A stretch of 64,000 nucleotides of DNA. Origin: Pelagibacterium montanilacus. Lineage in GTDB: Bacteria > Pseudomonadota > Alphaproteobacteria > Rhizobiales > Devosiaceae. The notes beneath the pieces were generated by a model that saw only the letters and a list, made by a program, of their open reading frames with translations, did no database searches and was not told the origin of the DNA. The stretch lies in NCBI RefSeq assembly GCF_003992665.1, contig NZ_RZMX01000018.1:1-64000 (forward strand), given 5' to 3'. The position numbers were made by a program, and so were the translations under genes. Position 1 is the first letter of the stretch; every line of letters begins with the position of its first letter. Shown here piece after piece: positions 8,099-15,436 of the stretch.

Positions 8099-9520
8099 AT
8101 GCGCGATAATTCCCTCCTCGACGCGTGCTGGCGGCGCAGCCGGGCCGATCGTTTGTCTCTTCTGGTGAATGGGAGTGACTATTTCCGTGCTGCAAAAGAA
8201 TCGATGCTTCTGGCGCGACATTCGATCTATCTCATCGGATGGGACTTCGACGCGCGCATCGCCCTTGAACCGGCTGGTCCGACCGTGCCCGGACCTGAGA
8301 AAATCGGCAAGTTTCTGAACTGGCTCGCCTCCGAGCGACCCGATCTGCAGATCAGACTTCTGAAATGGGACATAGGCACGATCAAGTCGCTCGGCCAGGG
8401 CGAGATCCCGTTGTTCTTTCTCGATCGCATGGGCCCAAGCAACGTCTGCCTCAGGCTTGATGGGGCTCATCCCACCATGGCCGCGCATCACATGAAGCTC
8501 GTGGTCATCGATGACGTCACGGCTTTTTGTGGCGGCATCGACATGACTGCGGGGCGATGGGATACCAGCGAGCACAAGGAGAAAGATGAGCGCCGCAAGT
8601 CTCCATGGGGGCGCCATCTTCCACCTTGGCATGACGTCACTACGTGCATTAGCGGCCCGGTCGTCCGCGATCTGGCTGATGTTGCACGGCAGCGATGGCT
8701 GCGAGCCACTGGCGAGAACCTCGATGGCAACGGCTATGCCGAGCCCGTCTGGCCATCATCGGTGCCAGTCCAGTTTAGAAACGTCGATATTGGCATCGCG
8801 CGCACCATCGGAGCGTACAAGGACTATCCTCAGGTGTCTGAAATCGAGCGACTCACCCTGAGCTTGATCGCCAACGCCAAAGCGTCTCTCTACATCGAAA
8901 ATCAGTATCTTGCGTCGCGCAAGATTGCCGAAGCGATTGCAGAACGCCTCAAGGAGCCCGACGGACCCGAGATCGTTATTGTCATGCCCGATACAGCGGA
9001 TGGCTGGCTGGAGGCCAAGGCGATGGATTCTGCGCGCTCGCGTTTATTGTCGCTGCTCGAGAAAGCCGATCACCACAACAGGTTCCGTGCCTACTACCCC
9101 GTGAATGAGCATGGCACGCCCATTTACGTGCATGCCAAGGTGCTCATTGCCGACGCGCGGTATCTGAAGGTTGGCTCGGCAAACTTTAACAACCGCTCCA
9201 TGGGGTTCGATACCGAGTGTGACGTCGTGCTGGACTCATTGCAGGCAGAAAACCCTGAGGACGTTGAAACCAAGATCCTGGCGTGCCGTGCGCACTTGCT
9301 GGCCGAGCATCTCGGTGCGACGACCAAGCGTGTCGATGCAGCAATCGCCGAGTGCCAATCTCTCGTTGCCGCTATCGAAGTTCTGAATACACAGGGACGA
9401 CTGCGCAAGGTCGAAGCCGAGGCGCTCAGCCCCGAAGAGGAGGCCATCGCCGAATCCGACCTGGTCGATCCCGAAAAGCCAAAGAATCCATGGAGCACGC
9501 TTTTCCGCCGCAGCGCTTAA
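8099..9520 (+). CDS. Phospholipase D / cardiolipin-synthase-like enzyme
   Basis: 473 residues from ATG 8099; TTG 8084 in the same frame is an alternative that overlaps the stop of the 28-residue peptide. Two HKD motifs define the PLD fold: H131-M-K133 ... D138 (HHMKLVVIDD) and H345-A-K347 ... D352 (VHAKVLIADARYLKVGSANFNNRS). No N-terminal membrane segments, unlike ClsA, so it resembles soluble PLD-family proteins of alphaproteobacteria. It likely hydrolyses or transfers phosphatidyl groups through a phosphohistidine intermediate; the substrate is not predictable. Confidence 0.9.
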   Translation: MRDNSLLDACWRRSRADRLSLLVNGSDYFRAAKESMLLARHSIYLIGWDFDARIALEPAGPTVPGPEKIGKFLNWLASERPDLQIRLLKWDIGTIKSLGQGEIPLFFLDRMGPSNVCLRLDGAHPTMAAHHMKLVVIDDVTAFCGGIDMTAGRWDTSEHKEKDERRKSPWGRHLPPWHDVTTCISGPVVRDLADVARQRWLRATGENLDGNGYAEPVWPSSVPVQFRNVDIGIARTIGAYKDYPQVSEIERLTLSLIANAKASLYIENQYLASRKIAEAIAERLKEPDGPEIVIVMPDTADGWLEAKAMDSARSRLLSLLEKADHHNRFRAYYPVNEHGTPIYVHAKVLIADARYLKVGSANFNNRSMGFDTECDVVLDSLQAENPEDVETKILACRAHLLAEHLGATTKRVDAAIAECQSLVAAIEVLNTQGRLRKVEAEALSPEEEAIAESDLVDPEKPKNPWSTLFRRSA

Positions 9521-9531
9521 CCGCCGTTGCA

Positions 9532-10253
9532 ATGCGTTCATGGTCGCCCCCAAAGGCGGACGCTAGACGCGAAGAGACGGTATCGGAATTGGCGAGCCGG
9601 TTCGGAATCGACCCCACGATGATCCACCGATGGAAACGGGCGCTGCTCGAAGGGGCATCGGGCGTGTTCGAATGTGGCGGGCGCAAAAGCCTGAGATTGA
9701 CGATGAACAGGTCAAGGATCTGCACGCCAAGATCGGAGAGCTGGCTGTCGCCAACGATGCTTCGCTCGAACGAGAAGCGCGTGCGTCGGCTGATGCGCTC
9801 ACGGGCCTGATGCCGATTTACCAGAAGCCAAACGCTTCGAGACCGGCCAGGGGACACAAGATCTGGCCCTATCTTCTGAAGGGGTTGAGGGTGGAGCGCC
9901 CGAACCAGGCCTGGGCCGCGGACATCACGTATTCACCGATGCGCCGGGACTTTCTCTATCTGGTGGCCATCATGGACTGACACACCCGCAAGGTCTTGGT
10001 GTGGCGCGTCTCGAACGCGCTTGATGGCAAAGGCCGGGTCCTCGACAATATCTTTGTCGAACGGCACTGGCACACCCTCAAATCTGCACGCTTGGAAGAC
10101 CGGATCACAGGCCGCGCCGGTGTCTGCGACTGGATGGAATTCTACAATCATCGACGCCCTCATTCCGGCCCTGGCGGCAAACCGCCTGCCATGGTCTATC
10201 GGCAGCACATTGACCAAACCCAACCCGACCAGCAAATGCAGCAAGTAGCCTAA
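9532..10253 (+). mobile_element. IS3-family insertion sequence remnant, non-functional
   Basis: Three reading-frame pieces of an IS3-type transposase remain. About 9541-9690: OrfA-like HTH (ETVSELASRFGIDPTMIHRWKRALLEG). About 9690-9980: the OrfA coiled coil running into the OrfB start of the integrase core (NQAWAADITYSPMRRDFLYLVAIMD), stopped by TGA where Trp is expected before HTRKV. 9981-10253: the OrfB C-terminus (DNIFVERHWHTLKS ... EFYNHRRPHSGPGGKPPAMVY). Frameshifts, the stop and a deletion removing the middle of the DDE core make it dead. The right end may reach about 10290; no left inverted repeat was found. Confidence 0.85.
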
Positions 10254-10462
10254 TTTACGCCGAAACCTGTCCAGCGATTGGGGAGTACATCAAACCTCGT
10301 CGGTGGGCTCAACGGACTGATGACGCTCGCGCGGGAGCCAAGCGCCGTCGCATTCGTCACGCAGGAAGGCATAAAGGTTCTCACGCAGTTGGCATTGCAG
10401 ATTCCATGCTGCCGAAGGGTTTCACGCTGAAGCGTAAAACCGGACCGTTATGGACCATCCAT

Positions 10463-10529
10463 CAAGTCTTTGATTTGTCGCGTTTCCGAGCCAGAAAAGT
10501 GTTTCCACATTTTCTGGAAAACGCTCTAA
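10463..10529 (+). repeat. Dispersed palindromic repeat, copy A
   Basis: Shares a core (TTTGATTTGTCGCGTTTCCG, then an AAAAGTG...CAC dyad, ending AACGCTC) with copies at 22481-22547 and around 36000-36079, all in the same orientation. Internal inverted repeats such as AGCGTTTTCCAGAAAA against TTTCTGGAAAACGCT-type arms would fold as hairpins. This copy is joined to the truncated SDR reading frame. Confidence 0.8.
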
Positions 10530-11060
10530 GCCTGAGCCAGCGGACCGCATATTTGGTGGCGCAGTAAATGGCGGCCGTCGGCGCAGTGAAATAAGCGCCT
10601 TCCGAACCGATGGTGATGATCTGGCCCGCACCCGCTCGGTCATGGCCGGCAGCACAGCGGCGATTCCCCACAGCACGCCTTTGATGTTGGCGTCGATCAT
10701 GCGATCCCACTCGTCGGTCTTGAGAGCGCCAAGCGGCGAGAGCAGCATGACGCCTGCATTGTTGATGAGCACGTCGATCCGTCCAATGCGCGCGCGGGCC
10801 GCTTCAGTGAAAGCCTTGACGCTTTGATGGTCGGTAACGTCGAGTTCCATAGCGACGGCGGTGCCGCCCTTATCGTTTATCTCGCGCGCCAGTGCTTCGA
10901 GCTTGTCGAAGCGGCGGGCACCGAGAAACAGTTTTGCGCCGGTCGGGGCCAGTTCGCGCGCGATGCCCTCTCCGATGCCGCTGGATGCACCGGTAATCAG
11001 AATAACCTTGCCTCTGATATCTATGGTTCTGCAGGAGGCCGAGGTCGTCGCTTGCCTCAA
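10530..11060 (-). pseudogene. Truncated, frameshifted short-chain dehydrogenase
   Basis: The minus strand encodes an SDR N-terminus with the cofactor motif TGASSGIG, the LDVTD stretch and NNAG. The frame shifts near 10635, after AAVLPAMTER; the other frame continues GQIITIGS...YCATKYAVRWL, containing the catalytic Tyr-x3-Lys. Homology then stops at about 10535, where the dispersed repeat begins, so the C-terminal ~70 residues of a normal ~245-residue SDR are missing. No ATG precedes RTIDIRGK; only a TTG at 11060 is available. Dead gene. Confidence 0.85.
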
Positions 11061-11091
11061 GGACAGACGGCTCGGGCCTCAGTCGTCGTGA

Positions 11092-12102
11092 TCATGCGCG
11101 GTCCGAGCCTGCCAGCGACCATCCGGGATATTCGATGGGGAGTTGGCTGACGCGATCGAGCTTTTCCATATCGTCTTCGTCGAGCGCAATTTGGGTTGCT
11201 TCGACATTCTGGTTGAGCTGTTCGACACGCTTTGCGCCGATCAGCAGGGTGGAGACCACGTCCTGCTTCAGCAGCCACGCAAGAGCGATCTGCGCGGGGC
11301 GGGTCTCGTGCTTGTCGGCAATGGCCTTGAGCACCTCGATGAGTGGCTCGCCGCGTTCGCGATTAATCGGAGGAAAGTCGAGTTCGGTCTGCCGGCCGCC
11401 GGTGCTGTCGCCGCCGCTGGAATATTTGCCGGTCAAATACCCGCCAGCGAGGGGGCTCCAGACCATCAGTCCAACCTGCTCGGAGGCAAGCATAGGCGCA
11501 ATCTCGCGCTCCAGATCGCGGCCGACCAGGGTGTAATAGGCTTGCAGCGAGGTGATCGGGGCCAATTGCCGGAGCGCGGTGATCCCGATTGCCTTCATCA
11601 CTTGCCAGGCCGCCCAGTTCGACAAACCGATATAGCGCACGTCCCCGGCACGAACGAGCGTGTCGAGCGCTTCAAGCGTTTCTTCCATCGGCACTGCAGG
11701 ATCGAAGGCATGCAGCTGATAGAGATCGATATGATCGATGCCGAGCCGGCGCAGGCTCGCCCTGCTTTCAGTCAGGATATGGCCACGGGAATTGCCCCGG
11801 CGATTGGGTCCGTCGCCCATGGCGCCGTTGACCTTGGTCGCGATCACCACGTCGTCGCGGTCAACGCCCAGGTTTCTCAGCGATTGGCCGTGGATTTCCT
11901 CGCTGAGGCCATTGGCATAAATATTGGCGGTGTCGAACAGATTGATGCCCGCATCGAGCGCGGCCTTGACCAGAGCATCGGCTTCGTCCTGGCCGAGTTT
12001 GCCGACCTGGCCCCAGATTCCATCGGTGCCACCAAAGGTCATGGCGCCGAAAGAAAGCTCGGAGACAAACAGGCCGCTTTTCCCTAATTTACGCATACGC
12101 AT
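11092..12102 (-). CDS. Aldo/keto reductase
   Basis: 336 residues, TIM-barrel NAD(P)H-dependent oxidoreductase. The start at 12102 has AGGAGAT seven bases upstream. Characteristic segments: FGAMTFGG at the N-terminus, GINLFDTANIYANGLSE with the catalytic Asp and Tyr, VVIATKV with the catalytic Lys, the IDLYQLHAFD stretch with the active-site His, and the C-terminal LLIGAKRVEQLNQN cofactor-binding region. Reduces aldehydes or ketones in the cytoplasm; substrate unknown. It lies in line with the SDR gene just upstream (75-bp gap), and both may answer to the divergent LysR regulator. Confidence 0.92.
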   Translation of the reverse strand: MRMRKLGKSGLFVSELSFGAMTFGGTDGIWGQVGKLGQDEADALVKAALDAGINLFDTANIYANGLSEEIHGQSLRNLGVDRDDVVIATKVNGAMGDGPNRRGNSRGHILTESRASLRRLGIDHIDLYQLHAFDPAVPMEETLEALDTLVRAGDVRYIGLSNWAAWQVMKAIGITALRQLAPITSLQAYYTLVGRDLEREIAPMLASEQVGLMVWSPLAGGYLTGKYSSGGDSTGGRQTELDFPPINRERGEPLIEVLKAIADKHETRPAQIALAWLLKQDVVSTLLIGAKRVEQLNQNVEATQIALDEDDMEKLDRVSQLPIEYPGWSLAGSDRA

Positions 12103-12177
12103 GGCAAATCTCCTATTGGAAGAGCATCGGTTGACACGAAGGGTACGGACGGTGTCCGCACCCCGATTGGCGTCGGT

Positions 12178-12933
12178 TCACAGGCCTTGCCCGCCGGAGA
12201 CCTCGATACGCGTGCCGTTGGCCCAACCCATTCCGTCGGAGAGCAGAGACGCCACGGCGCCACCAATATCATCGGCTTCCCCGACACGGCCGAGCGCGAT
12301 CATCGAGGAGACAAAGGCGTTGATTTCGGAATTGTCGCGCACCGCGCCACCCGTAAAGTCGGTGGCAATGGCCCCGGGAGCGATGCAATTGACGCGAATG
12401 GCGCGCTCGCCCAATTCCTTCGCCACATAGCGCGTCAGCACCTCCACGGCGCCTTTCATCGACGCATAGGCCGAGTATCCCGGCAGTGTGAAGCGGGCGA
12501 GGCCTGACGAAACGAAAAGCACGTTGCCGCCGTCGCGCATGTGCGGCAGCAGGGCCTGAGTCAGGAGGAACGGCGTCCGGACATGGATCTTGTAGAGCGT
12601 GTCGAGCTGATCCGCGGCAGTTTCAGCGAAGGCGGCATGGACGCCGACACCGGCATTGTTGACGAGATGGTCTAGCTTGTCGGCGCCAAATGTCGATTGC
12701 AGCGTCTGCGCCAGCGTATCTGCAAACTGGCCGGGATCCTCGCTTTCAGCGTCAAAGCGCACCATGGCGGCCTTGACGCCATGCGTCTCGATTTCGCGTG
12801 CAACGGACTCGGCTTCGTCCCTCGAGGACTTGTAAGTGCCGATGATATGAGTGCCGGCTTTTGCAAGATGCAGCGCGCTGGATTTTCCGAGGCCGCGGCT
12901 TGCGCCTGTGATCAAGGCGATCTGGTCGGTCAT
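12178..12933 (-). CDS. Short-chain dehydrogenase/reductase
   Basis: 251 residues, classical SDR. Cofactor motif TGASRGLG at about 9-16, NNAG near 92, catalytic Ser in FVSSGLARF, and YASMK near 155-159 as the Tyr-x3-Lys pair. The C-terminus GWANGTRIEVSGGQGL is typical. AAGGAA lies before the ATG. Residues after the first beta strand (GTYKSSRDEA) favour NADP. Divergent from the LysR gene at 13053 and followed by the aldo/keto reductase, so probably co-regulated in stress or xenobiotic carbonyl reduction (inference). Confidence 0.92.
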   Translation of the reverse strand: MTDQIALITGASRGLGKSSALHLAKAGTHIIGTYKSSRDEAESVAREIETHGVKAAMVRFDAESEDPGQFADTLAQTLQSTFGADKLDHLVNNAGVGVHAAFAETAADQLDTLYKIHVRTPFLLTQALLPHMRDGGNVLFVSSGLARFTLPGYSAYASMKGAVEVLTRYVAKELGERAIRVNCIAPGAIATDFTGGAVRDNSEINAFVSSMIALGRVGEADDIGGAVASLLSDGMGWANGTRIEVSGGQGL

Positions 12934-13052
12934 GTCGTGTTCCTTTCGAGTCTGCCGCCATGGCTCTGCCTGACGGGCATTCGAAAGTTAGGCCTTGAAA
13001 GACAATCCGATAAGGCGAAGTATCGTGAATACCCTATCCGGACAATCGGACA
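12934..13052. promoter_or_regulatory. Divergent SDR/LysR promoter region
   Basis: Between the divergent starts lies GTAT-N5-ATAC (13020-13032), a small inverted repeat of LysR-box size, plus repeated ATCCG(A/G)-type half sites. Likely the binding site of the LysR protein; weak evidence. Confidence 0.35.
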
Positions 13053-13982
13053 ATGAGACGACCAGACCTCAATATTCTCGCCCAGTTTGTGGTGGTGGCT
13101 CGTCACCTCAATTTTCGGCGCGCAGCAAAGGAGCTGGCGATCTCTCCGTCGACACTGAGTGATCGCATCCGAGAACTGGAAGACCAGATGGGTGGGCGAC
13201 TGTTCAATCGCACCACACGTAGCGCATCACTGACCGATCTCGGCGTCACACTCCTTGCCCAAACAGCGGATGCACTCGCCGTTCTTGAGGACGCAGCCAA
13301 TGGCATCGCGACGGGAGCCACACAGGGGCAGTTGGTCGGCAAGATACGGATAAATGGCCCCAGGCCAGCGCTGGAGCTGTGCCTGATGCCGCTCGTTGTG
13401 TCATTTCTTGCAAAAAATCCGGGCGTTCGGGTGGAGGTGGTCACACAGGACGAACTTGTCGACGTGGTGGCAGGCGGCTTTGATGCCGGGGTGCGCTACA
13501 CCGAAATGCTGGCTCAGGACATGATTGCCATCGGTCTGGGTGCCGAGCAGCGCATGGTCATTGCCGCATCGCCCGACTATCTCAAGCAGAACGGCACGCC
13601 ACGGCACCCAAGGGATTTGCTCGGGCACAATTGTATTGGAACCGTGTTTGCAACCGGCAACGTCTTGCCATGGTCGTTGGAGCGTCAGGGCGAAGACGTC
13701 GAGTTCACGCCTCAAAGCAATCTGATTGTCAATTCCATCGAGAATAGCCTGATCGGGGCGCGGGCGTCTGTTGGACTTGTCTACACATTCGAAGATTATG
13801 TGGTCGAGGACCTCGCAACGGGCCGTCTCGTCGAGGTGATGCCGGAATGGACGCCGCCGTTTCCCGGTCCCTCACTCTACTTCTCCGAACGGCGCCTGAT
13901 GCCCCCAGCGCTGCGTGCTTTTGTAGACCACGTGAAAGAGCCGACGGGATTGCATACCACAAAGCCAAAACCATCGCGCTGA
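13053..13982 (+). CDS. LysR-family transcriptional regulator
   Basis: 309 residues. The N-terminal winged HTH (about 5-62) reads LNILAQFVVVARHLNFRRAAKELAISPSTLSDRIRELEDQMGGRLFNRTTRSASLTDLG. The effector domain spans about 90-295 and includes the VEVVTQDELVDVVAGGFDAGVRY segment common in this class. Divergent from the SDR-aldo/keto reductase pair, which it probably controls. Effector unknown. The DNA-binding helix differs from most LysR proteins (SPSTLSDRI rather than SQSAVSRQI), as in LTTR subgroups tied to oxidoreductase genes. Confidence 0.92.
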   Translation: MRRPDLNILAQFVVVARHLNFRRAAKELAISPSTLSDRIRELEDQMGGRLFNRTTRSASLTDLGVTLLAQTADALAVLEDAANGIATGATQGQLVGKIRINGPRPALELCLMPLVVSFLAKNPGVRVEVVTQDELVDVVAGGFDAGVRYTEMLAQDMIAIGLGAEQRMVIAASPDYLKQNGTPRHPRDLLGHNCIGTVFATGNVLPWSLERQGEDVEFTPQSNLIVNSIENSLIGARASVGLVYTFEDYVVEDLATGRLVEVMPEWTPPFPGPSLYFSERRLMPPALRAFVDHVKEPTGLHTTKPKPSR

Positions 13983-14207
13983 TCGTGCAACGGGATAGCA
14001 ACTGGACAAGCGTGTTGAATCCGGTTCTGTTCCAGTCGGTGCGCCAGCTGACAGGAGCGCCGAGCAGGGCGGTCAGGATGCAAATGGTCAGAATGACCAT
14101 GCTCCGCACCCATTGAGCCTGGTCGTCCGACTTCGTGTTGCCTCGCTCCCTTCAGGCCACTCCACCCGAGCGGGGTGACAACGGACTTGCCTTTCAGGGT
14201 GGGGGAT

Positions 14208-15365
14208 ATGAGTATTGTCCGGAGCGAAGATTGCCAGTGCGCCGGGGAGGCAACCATTTTCGATCTGGCCAAGTCCAAAGGCGTGGCGCGAACCCAATTT
14301 TCGGTGGATCGATTGCCGATCCACCAGCGCTACGATGCATGGGCAGACAGTATTGGATGCATATTCGAAGTATCGCGTTCCAGAAGCATGCAGGAGCCCT
14401 TCCATGCCAGCGTGGGGGCATTAACGCTTGGGCCATTGATGCTGGCGCGCACACGCAGCACAGGCCAGTATTGGCGGCGCTCCCCCTGGAAGATCGCTCG
14501 CGACGGGCTCGATCACTACATGATCCAGCTTTACCTGGGCGGGACCCAGACCTGTGATTGGGGCGGAGGGTCCCTGGAGATGCCGAAAGGCGGGCCTCTG
14601 GTCTATGACCTAGCCTGCGCGATGCGCGCAACGAGCAGTGCGTTCGATAACCTGTCGCTGGTTATTCCAAGAGCTCTGCTGGGGCCCCTGCTTCAGTTTC
14701 CCGACGCCCATCACATGCGTGCCCTTCCCGCGCAGGCGCCCTTGGTGGGGCTGCTGCGAGAGCACCTCATACTGTTTGATGCGAGCCAGAACAGCATCGA
14801 CCTGCCGCAGGTTCGCGATCTGGCGACGTCGGTCGTTCACCTGGTGGCTGCGTGTCTCAATGCGGAAACTGAAGAGCGTGCGATCCCGCCCGAGCAGATC
14901 GCTTCTTCCCAGCTCATGCGGGCGCGACGCCTGATCGAAGCCGGCCTTTGGGACAAGGACTTGGGTCCCACCCGGCTCGCTGGACAACTGGGCGTCTCCC
15001 GCAGCAGGCTCTACGAGATCTTCTCGCCTCTGGGCGGCGTCAAGGGCGTTATCCGTGACAGGCGGCTGGCGGCCGCGCTCACGCTGCTGACCGACCCGGC
15101 GACCCAGCACCTTTCGGTCAGGCAGATCGCCGATCGTTGCCTGTTTTCCCCCACCGAGCTGAGCCGTGCGTTCCGCGCCCGATACGGGGTCAGCCCAAGA
15201 ACCGCCCGGCATTACGGGCTTGCCGATGACAACGGATTCGATCCGCAGGCCGATTCGCTGGACCGGACTTATGAGCGCTGGATCAGGCAATTGTCGAACT
15301 TGTTCCTGTCTCCGGACGGATTGCAAACTGAACCCGGACAGAGCGCACATTCGGGCGCTTCATAG
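14208..15365 (+). CDS. AraC-family transcriptional regulator
   Basis: 385 residues from ATG 14208, preceded by GGTGGGGGAT; a GTG 33 bp upstream is an alternative. The N-terminal ~200 residues resemble the AraC_binding_2 ligand/dimerisation domain (RYDAWADSIGCIFEV ... GGSLEMPKGGPLVYDL). The C-terminal AraC-type double HTH covers about 240-345, with LGVSRSRLYEIFSPLGGVKGVI in the first HTH and QIADRCLFSPTELSRAFRARYGVSPRTAR in the second. No divergent target is obvious, and the autotransporter just downstream, 70 bp away, is a candidate target. Confidence 0.9.
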   Translation: MSIVRSEDCQCAGEATIFDLAKSKGVARTQFSVDRLPIHQRYDAWADSIGCIFEVSRSRSMQEPFHASVGALTLGPLMLARTRSTGQYWRRSPWKIARDGLDHYMIQLYLGGTQTCDWGGGSLEMPKGGPLVYDLACAMRATSSAFDNLSLVIPRALLGPLLQFPDAHHMRALPAQAPLVGLLREHLILFDASQNSIDLPQVRDLATSVVHLVAACLNAETEERAIPPEQIASSQLMRARRLIEAGLWDKDLGPTRLAGQLGVSRSRLYEIFSPLGGVKGVIRDRRLAAALTLLTDPATQHLSVRQIADRCLFSPTELSRAFRARYGVSPRTARHYGLADDNGFDPQADSLDRTYERWIRQLSNLFLSPDGLQTEPGQSAHSGAS

Positions 15366-15436
15366 CCGAACCTATTTGTGTTGCCCCTCAACGCCCCCTA
15401 CCGGTCAGGCACGTTCTTGCGAGACCGGGGCCCTGC

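Noticed and set aside
13729-14109. Minus-strand frame beginning with a hydrophobic peptide near 14109
   Set aside because: The first 20 residues look membrane-like, but the rest is antisense to the LysR gene and there is no ribosome site; I could not support a gene.
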